The notes below the pieces were generated by a model that was not told the origin of the DNA, made no database searches, and saw only the letters and a program-made list of their open reading frames with translations. Shown piece after piece: positions 44,898 to 53,656 of a DNA stretch of 64,000 nt. The position numbers and the translations under genes are program-made. Source of the stretch: Myxococcales bacterium (GTDB lineage: Bacteria > Myxococcota_A > Bradymonadia > Bradymonadales > Bradymonadaceae); the NCBI GenBank assembly GCA_007120035.1, contig SKON01000013.1, positions 1-64,000 of the forward strand, read 5' to 3'. Numbering within the stretch: the first letter of the stretch is position 1; each line of letters starts with the position of its first letter.

Positions 44898-45815
44898 ATG
44901 GTGTCCCCAAAGAAGATCAGCCTCGCCGCCGCCTTCCTCGTCGTGACCATCGCTTCGGCGACGGGATGCTCCACGACGACGGCTCCCTTCCACATGTACT
45001 CCTCGCCATTGTTGGAGGGCGAGGCCTCGTCTCATCCCACGGCCCCCGGCGGTGAGGAAGGGACGGCCGGCGTTCAGGCGCGTCAGGTGTACACCTTCCA
45101 GCGATGGGGCACGGACACGGTCCAGGGCACACCGAGCCGCCAGATTCGGCAGCCCTCGGAGCGGCGCGGGCCTCGTCGAGACATCGTCGATGTCCCAGAT
45201 CGTCCCGTCCTCGCTCAGGCATCGACGACGGGCACCGGCGCCGGACGGGCTGTGGCCGACGCCGGCACCAGCTCCCCTCGGCCGCCCATTGAGGCCCCCA
45301 GGGTCGACGTCGACGACAGCCAGCGGGCCTCCACGGCCGCGGCCTACGCCCACGCCGTGCTCTCCGTCAACGACGTGGAGCTCCCCGACGAGGCTCGGGA
45401 GAGCATCCCCGAGCTCTACAGACAATGCCGGGCCGCCGGCGGGCTCTATCACTCGAACCAACCCAACGTGGGTGACCTGGTCTTCTTCCACAACACCTAC
45501 GACGCCAATCAAGACGGTCGCAACAACGACTGGTATACCCTGGTGGGTATCATCGAGGGCGGTAACTCTCGTGGCGGCGTAGACTTCTTGGCCTTCCACG
45601 AAGGCCGGGTCCAGCGCCTGCAGATCAACCTCGACGCCGTCGGCGACCGGGCCAGCAACAGCCGCTTGCGCCAGGAATCCGCCGAGGATCCCCCGTTTAC
45701 CCAGTACCTCTCGGGACAACTCTTCGCTGGCTACTGCGACATCCTCGGCGACCGATCCGATCTGGTGGTGATCGACAACTGGACCCCCGATATGGACCTC
45801 ACCGACGAGCCCTGA
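44898..45815 (+). CDS. Lipoprotein with degenerate CHAP/NlpC-like domain
   Basis: A 305-residue protein with lipoprotein signal (VVTIASATGC, Cys about residue 24). Residues 25-155 are a disordered, Pro/Arg/Ser-rich linker. The C-terminal 150 residues contain QCRAAGGLYH, then GDLVFFHNTYDANQDGRNND and WYTLVGIIEGG, a pattern seen in CHAP-type amidase/peptidase domains, where GDLVFF precedes the catalytic-His strand. That strand here has Leu (YTLVGI) where a His is expected, so enzymatic activity is doubtful. CGGAGAG upstream supports ATG 44898. The assignment to CHAP is tentative. Confidence 0.65.
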   Translation: MVSPKKISLAAAFLVVTIASATGCSTTTAPFHMYSSPLLEGEASSHPTAPGGEEGTAGVQARQVYTFQRWGTDTVQGTPSRQIRQPSERRGPRRDIVDVPDRPVLAQASTTGTGAGRAVADAGTSSPRPPIEAPRVDVDDSQRASTAAAYAHAVLSVNDVELPDEARESIPELYRQCRAAGGLYHSNQPNVGDLVFFHNTYDANQDGRNNDWYTLVGIIEGGNSRGGVDFLAFHEGRVQRLQINLDAVGDRASNSRLRQESAEDPPFTQYLSGQLFAGYCDILGDRSDLVVIDNWTPDMDLTDEP

Positions 45816-46365
45816 GCTCCCCGGAAAACCTCTCCTCCAGCAGCGGCTTTGGCTCTTCTCCGAGGACCACGAGCCGGTTCATCATCGCCGACCCCACAAA
45901 GAGTCCGCGTTCCTCCCATGCTCGAAGTGCCCTCAGGGTCTGGCCCCGATGATCATCGAGGACCAGAGAGATGTGGGGTACCCACCGGTCCGCTTCGTAG
46001 TTCGGCCGAGGTCGGAACCCGGCATGGGCCGTCACCTCAGCGATCTGGTGAAAGAGATGATCCAGCCAGAAGGTACGAACGACGGTCACGTAGGCAACCG
46101 GACGAGGCCACCGAAAGAACCCGAGACCCCGGAGCTCAAGGGTCACCGGCGCCGTCCTCTCCGCCAGCCTTTGCAGCTCCTCTCGGACGGCCAGGGGCAA
46201 CGCCCGGTCAAAGAGTTGGAAGGTGAGATGGGGAGACCAGATAGGAGCCGTCAGCTCCTCACGGCCCGCCCCGATCAGGACGTTCGTCACCTCCGTGAAG
46301 AGGCCTGTGGTCTCTTCATCGAGCCCTCCCACCACAGCGGCCCTGGCGACATCGGGTCGGTCCAC
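45799..46365 (-). CDS. 2H phosphoesterase superfamily protein (2'-5' RNA ligase-like)
   Basis: A 188-residue protein with the two HxT/S motifs of the 2H phosphoesterase fold: SPHLTFQLF at about residue 45 and VPHISLVLDD at about residue 130. This suits a ThpR/LigT-like cyclic phosphodiesterase or an RNA end-processing enzyme; the substrate cannot be read from sequence. It begins two bases after the SDR gene's stop, so it is probably third in an operon with that gene and an MBL-fold protein. Its 3' end overlaps the convergent lipoprotein gene by 17 bases. Confidence 0.82.
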   Translation of the reverse strand: MDRPDVARAAVVGGLDEETTGLFTEVTNVLIGAGREELTAPIWSPHLTFQLFDRALPLAVREELQRLAERTAPVTLELRGLGFFRWPRPVAYVTVVRTFWLDHLFHQIAEVTAHAGFRPRPNYEADRWVPHISLVLDDHRGQTLRALRAWEERGLFVGSAMMNRLVVLGEEPKPLLEERFSGELRARR

Positions 46366-46367
46366 GC

Positions 46368-47192
46368 CTACTCGTCTTCGGTGTACCGCTCCTGAGCTCG
46401 CCGACCCTTACGGGCCAAGAGCGGCCCCAGGAGACGCGACATCTGCGGTGCCGCCCCGGCCGCCCGGGCCAGGGTCGCCCGCCCCAGGGGCAGGGTCACC
46501 TCCAGAGGTCGCTTCGGTAACACCTGCCGAAGGAACAACTCCGAGACCTCCTCGACACTCAGAGGCCTCTTCCCCGAAAAGGTAAGCGCCGCCTCTTCAT
46601 AGTCAGCCTGCAGGTCCAACATCGGAGTCTTCACGGCGTCCAGGAGCACCAGGGTCACGGCCACCCCTCTGGGGCGCAGGTCCTCGGCGGCCGAGAGGGT
46701 AAACCCCCGCACGGCGAACTTCGACGCCACGTAGAGGCTCAGCCCTGGCACGGGGCTCAAGGAGGCCAGGGATCCGATATTGATGATGTGTCCGCGCCCC
46801 CGGGGCACCATCACCGCCGCGGCCGCCTGGGTGCCCAAGATCACCCCCTTGGTGTTGATGTCCAGGTGCCGGTCGACCTCGGCGGCGCTCACCTCCTCCA
46901 CCCGCCCGGGCCGAAGATACCCGGCCACGTTCATCACCACGTCCACGGGACCCATCGTCTCTTCCGCTTCCTCGATCACCTGCCGCCAGGCGTCGCCGTC
47001 GCGGACGTCGAGGTGCCGGGCTACCACCTGCTCCGAGGTGTAGCCGCCAGCCTGAATCCACCGGGCCATCCCCTCTTCATCGATGTCGGTGCATACCAAC
47101 CGATGCCCGGCCTCCAAGAGCTCTCGTGAGAGGTGGCGGCCGATGCCGCTGGCGCTTCCGGTGATCACCATCACCTGCGGGTCAAAGCTCAC
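46368..47192 (-). CDS. Short-chain dehydrogenase/reductase
   Basis: A 274-residue NAD(P)-dependent oxidoreductase of the classical SDR family. Visible are the cofactor glycine motif TGSASGIG, an acidic CTDID after strand 2 (suggesting NAD preference), VMNVAG, the catalytic Ser in IINIGSLAS and the YVASK dyad. The C-terminal helix is Arg/Leu-rich. The GTG start at 47192 forms a GTGA overlap with the upstream gene and has CGGAGGG in front. Substrate unknown; the genes on both sides encode an MBL-fold hydrolase and a 2H phosphoesterase. Confidence 0.9.
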   Translation of the reverse strand: MSFDPQVMVITGSASGIGRHLSRELLEAGHRLVCTDIDEEGMARWIQAGGYTSEQVVARHLDVRDGDAWRQVIEEAEETMGPVDVVMNVAGYLRPGRVEEVSAAEVDRHLDINTKGVILGTQAAAAVMVPRGRGHIINIGSLASLSPVPGLSLYVASKFAVRGFTLSAAEDLRPRGVAVTLVLLDAVKTPMLDLQADYEEAALTFSGKRPLSVEEVSELFLRQVLPKRPLEVTLPLGRATLARAAGAAPQMSRLLGPLLARKGRRAQERYTEDE

Positions 47193-48295
47193 CTCGAGCC
47201 CTCCGTCGACGGATAGGTGGGGCTCCCAAAGGAGAGGTTCCCGAACTGCAAGGTGGGCTTGATCCCGGGAAACACCCAGTACGACGCCAGCTCCGAGGAG
47301 CACACCACGTTGGGAAACCGTACGTCCCGCACCGACGGGCCGGCGATGGTCTTCTCCAGGATCATCGAGATGTACTGATCCAGGCCCCGCTCCAGGGTGT
47401 TGCCGTTGAGCACCACCTCCATGCCGGTCTTCTCCGCGTACTCCCGCACGGGACGCAGCTCGCTGGAGAGCGGCGCGTAGCAGTCCGGCCCCACGCCGTT
47501 CTCGCTGGTGACCATCACCCCCTCAGGGGTCCTCACCGCCACGGAGTGGTTCCCCTCGGTGTGCCCCGGGGTCCGAATCAGGGCCACCCCTTCTCCGAGG
47601 ATCACGTCCCCGTCGAGCAAGATCACCCGATCCATGTCGACCTCGTCGATCCCGTCAGGGCAGTACCACGGCTCCTGGGGAGGCAGGAGGTTCTGGGTGG
47701 AGATCCACTCCTGGCGCATCACCAGGAGCTCGGCGTTCGGGAAGAGCCCGGGCTCCTCGGGGGTCCCCATCCACCCCCGCAGATCCTGGGTGTGGAGGTG
47801 GTCGTAGGTGATGTAGTCCACATCCTCGGGCTTCAACCCGGTCTGGGCCAGGGCCTCCTCCACGGAGGCTTCCTGAGGAGCCATCAACCGCTCCCCGGTC
47901 TTGCGAAAGGGCCCGAAGGAATCGGAGAGGGCCTTGAAAAACGGGGTCTCCCCGTTTCGATCGGCGTCCGACGGCGATACCAGCAGGGTCTTCAGCCCGT
48001 CGTCGGAGGGAAACTGGATCACGAAGAGCCGGTTGACGATATGCACGAAGGGGCTCTTCAGCCCCCGAACGTTATGGAAGGCATACCGCGTGGGATAGGG
48101 CACCCGCACCAGCTCAAAAGACCGGTAGTAGGGAACGGGCTCCATCTCCATCATCAGCTCGTGGATCTCCTGACCCCGGCGACGCACCTCCTCGAGCCGC
48201 TTCTTCGGCGCCGGCTCGTCGAAGGCCCCGTTCATCACACCCAGGGGCTTGATCACCCCTTTCTTGTCGATGCTCTTATTCTTCTTCTTGGCCAT
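47189..48295 (-). CDS. Metallo-beta-lactamase-fold protein with altered metal motif
   Basis: A 368-residue protein. A Lys-rich leader (MAKKKNKSIDKKG) precedes an MBL-type fold. The first metal motif, normally HxHxDH, reads YDHLHTQDLRGW: the first two His remain but the Asp-His pair is displaced to Gln-Asp. The second region RTPGHTEGNHSVAV keeps its His. The C-terminal part has VLNGNTLERGLDQY. Activity may rely on one metal or a different ligand set. ATG 48295 was preferred for its basic N-terminus; ATG 48307 adds four residues. It is the first gene of an operon with an SDR and a 2H phosphoesterase. Confidence 0.82.
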   Translation of the reverse strand: MAKKKNKSIDKKGVIKPLGVMNGAFDEPAPKKRLEEVRRRGQEIHELMMEMEPVPYYRSFELVRVPYPTRYAFHNVRGLKSPFVHIVNRLFVIQFPSDDGLKTLLVSPSDADRNGETPFFKALSDSFGPFRKTGERLMAPQEASVEEALAQTGLKPEDVDYITYDHLHTQDLRGWMGTPEEPGLFPNAELLVMRQEWISTQNLLPPQEPWYCPDGIDEVDMDRVILLDGDVILGEGVALIRTPGHTEGNHSVAVRTPEGVMVTSENGVGPDCYAPLSSELRPVREYAEKTGMEVVLNGNTLERGLDQYISMILEKTIAGPSVRDVRFPNVVCSSELASYWVFPGIKPTLQFGNLSFGSPTYPSTEGSR

Positions 48296-48526
48296 CTCTG
48301 GACTCATCCTTCGGGACAGAACTCTTCGCCCCAGATCATGCCATTCACCGGCCCGAGAGACAACCGGAGGTCCGCTTGCCGATCCGCCGTCTGCGCTTAG
48401 CTTCGCATGCTGAGCGAGTCGCGGTCCGTGCCTCTGACCGCTCACACCTTGACATAGGGATTGGCGATTTGCGAACTTCTCGCCACCTCGCTCCCTTCAG
48501 GAGCGCATCCACGTGACGAGCATTTC

Positions 48527-49639
48527 ATGAGTAAGCGCGACTACTACGAAGTCCTGGGTGTCGGCCGGGACGCCACGGACAAGGAACTCAAGAAGGCCTA
48601 TCGCAAGAAGGCCATGGACTTCCACCCCGACCGAAACCCCGGAGACGCCGAGGCCGAGGCCAAGTTCAAAGAGGCCGCCGAGGCCTACGAGGTCTTGAGC
48701 AACCCCGAAAAGCGTTCCCTCTACGACCGGTTCGGTCACGAGGGGGTCCGAGGCGCCGGTCGGGGCCCGGGATTCGGGTCCATGGACGACGTCTTCTCCC
48801 AGTTCGGGGACATCTTCGGCGACGTCTTCGGCTTCGGCGGCGGCGGTGGCCGCCGACGGGGCGGCCCCCAGAGAGGCCCCGATCTCCGGTATGACCTGGA
48901 GCTCACCTTCGAAGAGGCCGCCTTCGGCACCGCCAAGAACCTTACTATCCCTCGCCATATCCCCTGCTCCACCTGCGAGGGCTCCGGCGCCAAGGCGGGC
49001 ACCTCGCCGACCACCTGCCCCACCTGCCAGGGCCGCGGCCAGGTCCATCATCGCCAGGGCTTCTTCACCCTCTCCTCCACCTGCCCCCAATGCCGGGGCT
49101 CCGGACAACATATCGCCGACCCCTGTGCAGACTGCGACGGCTCCGGCCAGGAGCGGGTAGAGCGAGAAGTGGAGGTCAAGATCCCCGCCGGCGTCGACAC
49201 GGGCACTCGACTTCGCCTCCGCGAGGAGGGCGAGGGTGGCAGCCGTGGAGGCCCTCCCGGCGATCTCTACGTCTTCCTCCACGTCGCCGAGAGCGAGGTC
49301 TTCGAGCGGGACGGCGAAGATCTCCACGTCCGCCAGGAGATCTCATTCGTTCAGGCCGCTCTCGGCTGCGAGGTGGAGGTCCCCACCCTTGGTGAGCCCA
49401 CAGTGGTCACCGTCAAGCCGGGCACTCAGTACGGCGACAAGAAGGTGCTTAAGAATGAGGGCATCGCCCGGGTCCGCGGCTCCGGTCGAGGAGACATCGT
49501 CGTCCACTTCGACGTGAAGATCCCCACGGCGCTCTCCAAGAAAGAGCGAGAGATCCTGGAAGCCTACGCAGAAGAGGCCGAGATCCCCGTGAAATCCGGC
49601 GGGTTCTTCAAGAAGATGAAGGAGAAGCTCAGCAGCTGA
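48527..49639 (+). CDS. dnaJ: Chaperone protein DnaJ
   Basis: A 370-residue Hsp40 co-chaperone of DnaK. The J domain has [20 protein letters not shown] and the HPD motif in DFHPDRNP. A Gly/Phe-rich segment follows (residues about 75-110), then four zinc-finger motifs [24 protein letters not shown] and CADCDGSG, and the substrate-binding C-terminal domain. It is a complete type I DnaJ. No dnaK or grpE is adjacent. The ribosome-binding site is weak, and the 231-base gap upstream has no clear heat-shock element. Confidence 0.96.
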   Translation: MSKRDYYEVLGVGRDATDKELKKAYRKKAMDFHPDRNPGDAEAEAKFKEAAEAYEVLSNPEKRSLYDRFGHEGVRGAGRGPGFGSMDDVFSQFGDIFGDVFGFGGGGGRRRGGPQRGPDLRYDLELTFEEAAFGTAKNLTIPRHIPCSTCEGSGAKAGTSPTTCPTCQGRGQVHHRQGFFTLSSTCPQCRGSGQHIADPCADCDGSGQERVEREVEVKIPAGVDTGTRLRLREEGEGGSRGGPPGDLYVFLHVAESEVFERDGEDLHVRQEISFVQAALGCEVEVPTLGEPTVVTVKPGTQYGDKKVLKNEGIARVRGSGRGDIVVHFDVKIPTALSKKEREILEAYAEEAEIPVKSGGFFKKMKEKLSS

Positions 49640-49705
49640 GGGTTTGCATTTGTCCGCACCTCAAGGCATCCTTGAAGGCCAGGTAACCCTTTCTCGGATC
49701 TCCTG

Positions 49706-50371
49706 ATGCTGCTGCGATTCTCTCAGACACTGGCCACGTTCTCCATCGCCCTCCTCTTGACGGGCGCCACCTGCGCCGAGCCCTCGACCGAGGTCTCCGA
49801 CAAGTCCGAAGAGACCGAGGAAACCGACGAGCAAGGCCTCACCGCCGATCCCCCCACACCGGTCGCTCCCTCCCCGGATCCCGTCGAGCCCGCTCCTGCC
49901 TACGAAGAGGTCGAGATCCTGTGGGATGAGGCTCGCGACGCCCATCGCATCGATCCGGCGCGGATCTCCGAGGCCTCCCGACAGGCCGCCACGGAGTCCC
50001 CGGTCCCGGTCCTCCTCCCCGACGATGACGAGCTCCTGGCCGCCGCACAGATCACCTCCGGCCCTACCTGGTACGCCGTCAACATCCCCGCCGAGGGCCA
50101 CGTGATCACCATCCACGGCACCAACGTTGTCCACCCCATGCCCGGGCTGACCACCAAGGAAGAAGCTGGTGAGCCGATCCTTCCTGACGGCGACGAGGAG
50201 CTCCGCGTCAGTCGCACCCACGGGATCATCAACGTCTCCTTCCAGCGGTTCGGGGCCGCCTATTCCCTGGACATCGACTGCCAGAACCCCCACGAGAACC
50301 CCCATTGCGCCGAAGATGACTACGCGCTCTCCCTGATCGACGGCGCCGGCGTCCTGGATCTGCAGCCATGA
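49706..50371 (+). CDS. Secreted protein of unknown function with acidic linker
   Basis: A 221-residue protein with a hydrophobic signal (FSIALLLTGATCAEP, about residues 12-26); the Cys is preceded by Thr rather than Gly/Ala/Ser, so lipidation is uncertain. Residues 28-65 are Glu/Asp/Pro-rich linker. The C-terminal 120 residues look like a small beta domain (VNIPAEGHVITIHGT and AYSLDIDCQNPHENP with paired Cys). Family unknown. Its TGA overlaps the next ATG (50368), so it is probably co-translated with the M23 peptidase and may assist it. Confidence 0.72.
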   Translation: MLLRFSQTLATFSIALLLTGATCAEPSTEVSDKSEETEETDEQGLTADPPTPVAPSPDPVEPAPAYEEVEILWDEARDAHRIDPARISEASRQAATESPVPVLLPDDDELLAAAQITSGPTWYAVNIPAEGHVITIHGTNVVHPMPGLTTKEEAGEPILPDGDEELRVSRTHGIINVSFQRFGAAYSLDIDCQNPHENPHCAEDDYALSLIDGAGVLDLQP

Positions 50372-51786
50372 AGCCACTGACTGGCCGAGCGTTCTTCCCG
50401 ACCCTCCTCCTGGTGGCCTTCTCCCTGCCGATGGCCGGCGAGTCCGCGGCCCAGGAGTTCACCTACCAGCCACCGGGGACCCTGGTGGACGGCAGCGGCA
50501 CGGGCCGCGTCGATCACGAGGTCTATGTCCCGGGGATGCGATTCCCCATCGAGAACTCTCCGGCCTACCCCAACTCCCAGGTCTGGGGTCACGGCGGCAT
50601 GAACGGCCCCGGCGGCGGCCAATGCCACGCCGACAACTACTCCTACCCCTGGTGGGACAACTACTGCGAGACTCGCCAGTGGACCATGCCCCTCTGCCCC
50701 GGCGGCACGGGCCACCAGGGACAGGACATCCGCCCCTCCACCTGCGAGGACAAGGCCCACTGGGCTGTGGCCGCCGAAGACGGCACCATCACGGGCATCG
50801 GCACCTATTCGGTGAACCTGATGACCGCCGACGGCACTCGCCATCGATACCTCCACATGGATCCCCCCACCCTGGCCGTGGGCGTCGGCGATACCGTCCA
50901 GAAGGGTCAACGCCTGGGCCTGGTCTCCAACGCCTTCGGCGGAACCCCCACCACCATTCACCTCCACTACGACATCCAGCGAAACGTCGCCCCCCACGGC
51001 ACGGTCTACGTCCCCACCTACATGTCCCTGGTCCGGTCCTACCAGGATCTGATCGGCCAGCCCGAGACCCCCTGCGGGTTCATCGGCGCCACCGGCGGAG
51101 TGATCGACAACCAGGACGACTGCTTCCGTCTGATGGGCAACATCGGCACCTGGCGCACCGAGTCCTCCGGTCATGACGGCTCCCTGTACTGGACCTACGC
51201 ATACGACGGCGCCCAACCCGACGGCTACGCCCGGTGGACCCTCCACATCGAGGAACCCGGCGACTACGAGGTGGCGGTCTTCATCACCCCTGAGTTCGCC
51301 CAGAGCACCCAGACCCGGTACGTACTCCGAGCGGGCGGATCCAACCAGGAACTTCGCCTCGATCAGAGCGCCGCCGACGGCTGGACTTCCCTGGGCACTT
51401 TTTCCTTCGCTGGCGACGACGACGAGTGGCTCGAGATCTACGACAACACCGGCGAACCCTTCGCCGACCGCCTCCAGTTCGTCGCCGACGCCCTCCGCCT
51501 CTCCCCTGACCTCCCCGACGAACCGGGCGCTCCCGACGCCGGCCCCGACACCCCCGACGCGGGCTCCCAGACCGACGCCGGTCTCCTCGACGACGCCGGC
51601 CCCGACCCGGCCGCCACCGACGCGAGCCACACCCAACGGGTCACCACGAGCTCCTGCTCCACGGCCCCCGCCTCCCCCTCCCCGCTCCTCTTCATCGTCG
51701 TCGGCGCAGGCCTTCTACTCGTCCGGTGGCGACGGATCTACGGCCCCCACGATACAGCCCACCCGGTTTTCTGGCGGGCCAAATGA
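50368..51786 (+). CDS. Secreted M23-family (LytM-like) peptidase with MYXO-CTERM-like tail
   Basis: A 472-residue exported protein with signal peptide ending at ESAAQ. The peptidase domain has the zinc motif HxxxD (His116, Asp120 in GHQGQDI) and HLHYD (His198-Asp202), as in LytM-type endopeptidases that cut peptidoglycan cross-links. A beta-sandwich region follows (about residues 260-390), then an Asp/Ala/Pro/Gly-rich linker, then CSTAPASPSP, hydrophobic PLLFIVVGAGLLLV and RWRR, a MYXO-CTERM-like signal. Unusually, 16 more residues follow the Arg cluster, and this end overlaps the neighbouring minus-strand gene by 72 bases. Confidence 0.88.
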   Translation: MKPLTGRAFFPTLLLVAFSLPMAGESAAQEFTYQPPGTLVDGSGTGRVDHEVYVPGMRFPIENSPAYPNSQVWGHGGMNGPGGGQCHADNYSYPWWDNYCETRQWTMPLCPGGTGHQGQDIRPSTCEDKAHWAVAAEDGTITGIGTYSVNLMTADGTRHRYLHMDPPTLAVGVGDTVQKGQRLGLVSNAFGGTPTTIHLHYDIQRNVAPHGTVYVPTYMSLVRSYQDLIGQPETPCGFIGATGGVIDNQDDCFRLMGNIGTWRTESSGHDGSLYWTYAYDGAQPDGYARWTLHIEEPGDYEVAVFITPEFAQSTQTRYVLRAGGSNQELRLDQSAADGWTSLGTFSFAGDDDEWLEIYDNTGEPFADRLQFVADALRLSPDLPDEPGAPDAGPDTPDAGSQTDAGLLDDAGPDPAATDASHTQRVTTSSCSTAPASPSPLLFIVVGAGLLLVRWRRIYGPHDTAHPVFWRAK

Positions 51787-52851
51787 GCTACTGGGCCGAA
51801 CGCGTCCTCGCTGGTCCATGGTCAAGTCTCCTTCCAACCCACTACAGGCTGGCTGTAGCTCGTTGACCGCGTCTACACGATTCCCGACGAAGAAAAAACT
51901 AAAGAGACTCTCCGTGCTTGGCATGTGGGTCTTCGTGGTCCCTCCGTTGTCCTCTAGTCCACCGAGATCCAGGTTCGCCCCGACCATGAAGAAGGCATCA
52001 TCGTCGGACAGCCAGCTCTCGCATGCGTTCGGCACCAGGTTGGTTCGGATCACATAGCCTGTCCCCTGCTCTGGATCGTTCAGCAGCGACGTTACGACCG
52101 CGTGCCCCCCACAGTCTAAAAGACCGTTCCCGTAAAAGAGCGCTCCAACCAGGCTCACGAAAGGACCTGTCCGCCCTTCCTCGAGCCCACGACGCAGCGC
52201 CTCGTCCACGTGCAGACCGAACCCTCCTCGTTCAGCCAAGCCGAGATTCTGCCCCTGGTTCTCCACAACCGTCACGTACCGAAGACGAGCCACCGGCTCA
52301 GAAGTCTCTACCGGCCCCAAGATCAGTACCCCCGCGCCGGCTGCGAACGGTGGGACGGTCCAAGTCGCGTCTTTGCCCACACGATTGCCGCTGACCGTAG
52401 AGTTCTCCATCTCCAACAGGGAATCCGCTTCCACTGCCTCCATCACGATCCCGCCCCCTCCAGCATAGGAATCCAAATCTTCGGCTCCGCCAGAGACCAA
52501 CACTTGATTGCCGGACACCGTCGATCGCTGCAGCCGAATCCGCCCGGTCCCCCGAGCGCTGAGACCACCCCCGACCCCGGCGATCGTCGCGTCATCACCG
52601 CGATTCACAAGCCCTGATCCCAGGGATACATCGATCTCGTTGCCGTCGATGGTCACCTCCTCCATCGTGAGGTCGCTGTCCTCCAGATGAAGGGCCCCGC
52701 CCCGGACATCCATCCCGAACGCTACGCCGCCGGCTTCGTCGATCTCGACCGCGATCTCATTCTCCACAAGCCGGACCCGGGACATCTCCACCACCGAACT
52801 CCGGGCGTAGAGGCTACCCCCACAGGTGATCGCTGGCACCAGAGAACTCAT
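51715..52851 (-). CDS. C-terminal part of a split beta-helix lipoprotein (choice-of-anchor Q-like)
   Basis: 378 codons that lack a signal peptide and begin in mid-domain. Rungs of a parallel beta-helix recur, with SGN-type turns (VSGNQVLVSGG, VSGNRVGKD) and GGAL/GGSL strands. The end, DQRGRVRP then CIVGAVDPS, is the usual close of such polymorphic surface proteins. It is the continuation of the lipoprotein at 52814-53575: the repeat pattern NEIAVEIDE...GGALHL here matches NSIMVTVDE...W in the upstream frame, and a G-run at 52817-52821 lies at the join. Whether it is made at all depends on the frameshift. Confidence 0.65.
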   Translation of the reverse strand: MSSLVPAITCGGSLYARSSVVEMSRVRLVENEIAVEIDEAGGVAFGMDVRGGALHLEDSDLTMEEVTIDGNEIDVSLGSGLVNRGDDATIAGVGGGLSARGTGRIRLQRSTVSGNQVLVSGGAEDLDSYAGGGGIVMEAVEADSLLEMENSTVSGNRVGKDATWTVPPFAAGAGVLILGPVETSEPVARLRYVTVVENQGQNLGLAERGGFGLHVDEALRRGLEEGRTGPFVSLVGALFYGNGLLDCGGHAVVTSLLNDPEQGTGYVIRTNLVPNACESWLSDDDAFFMVGANLDLGGLEDNGGTTKTHMPSTESLFSFFFVGNRVDAVNELQPACSGLEGDLTMDQRGRVRPSSSFGPPENRVGCIVGAVDPSPPDE

Positions 52852-53575
52852 CCACGGTGACCATGATGCTATTGCCCGTCATCTCCGAATCACTGACGTG
52901 CACCTCGCACCCTTCGGCCCGAATCACGCCGCCATACAACTCCAACCCCTGCCCACCGGTCACCTCCGCCCGGTTGTCGCTGATACGGCTGTCGTTGATG
53001 GCCTCGAACTCACCGCCATCGCAATCCACCGCCGCCGGACCCGAGTCATATCGCTCCAGGTTCACGAGCGCCCCATCGTCCAACTCCAACCTCCCCGACG
53101 GCCCGACGTGAATCACGGCCGCCCCGTCCATCTTCACTCCCTGAATCCGAGTCTGCTCCACCCGGACCTCCCCATGCACCTCCACGAGGGGCTCCCCGAA
53201 GGGGTCAAGCCCGGGGCTGGCCTCCACCACCAGGCTTCGGAGCCGAACCGTGGCCCCCTGGCTCACGTTCATCATGGGACCGTCAGCGCCAACCCGCGCT
53301 CCGCCGCCGCCCCCCCGGATCTCCACATTCCGATCCACGTGCAACGCCACCCCATCGCTGGAGACCGCCGCGGTGAACCCACCGGGGACCTCGATCACCG
53401 CACAGCCCGACTCATAGGCATCGGCGATCGTCGCCACCACGTCGCCATCGACAGTGCACCCCGGATCCACAGGTACCTGGTTCTGCTCCCCATTCAAGAG
53501 ATCTGCCGGATCCCCGATACAACCGGCGACCATCAGGACCAGCGCTGCACCAACCAACTCAAAGGTATGTCTCAT
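52814..53575 (-). CDS. N-terminal part of a split beta-helix lipoprotein
   Basis: 253 residues with lipoprotein signal LVLMVAGC (Cys about residue 19), followed by CIGDPADLLNGEQ, a motif shared with the lipoprotein at 53657-55003. The body is beta-helix (GVALHVDRNVEIRGGGGGA, VRVEQTRIQGVKMDG). It ends at TAG 52814-52816, immediately after a five-G run (C-run 52817-52821 on the plus strand); the downstream frame continues the same repeat architecture. Restoring the frame would give one protein of about 620 residues anchored to the outer membrane. Interpreted as a frameshifted, slipping or mis-assembled gene. Confidence 0.68.
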   Translation of the reverse strand: MRHTFELVGAALVLMVAGCIGDPADLLNGEQNQVPVDPGCTVDGDVVATIADAYESGCAVIEVPGGFTAAVSSDGVALHVDRNVEIRGGGGGARVGADGPMMNVSQGATVRLRSLVVEASPGLDPFGEPLVEVHGEVRVEQTRIQGVKMDGAAVIHVGPSGRLELDDGALVNLERYDSGPAAVDCDGGEFEAINDSRISDNRAEVTGGQGLELYGGVIRAEGCEVHVSDSEMTGNSIMVTVDEFSGASDHLWG

Positions 53576-53656
53576 CTTCGACCATCCAGGGCAGAGTTCG
53601 CCCCCCGACCGTAGAACCAGGATAATCCGAATCTTATCCCACTTCCACCCTGCGCC

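Noticed and set aside
48449-48477. TTGACA upstream of dnaJ as a promoter
   Set aside because: The hexamer is perfect, but at 16-18 bases spacing there is no acceptable -10 and no heat-shock sigma32 pattern, so I did not annotate it.
49663-49675. CAAGG-CAT-CCTTG as a dnaJ terminator
   Set aside because: The stem has only five base pairs and no T-run follows.
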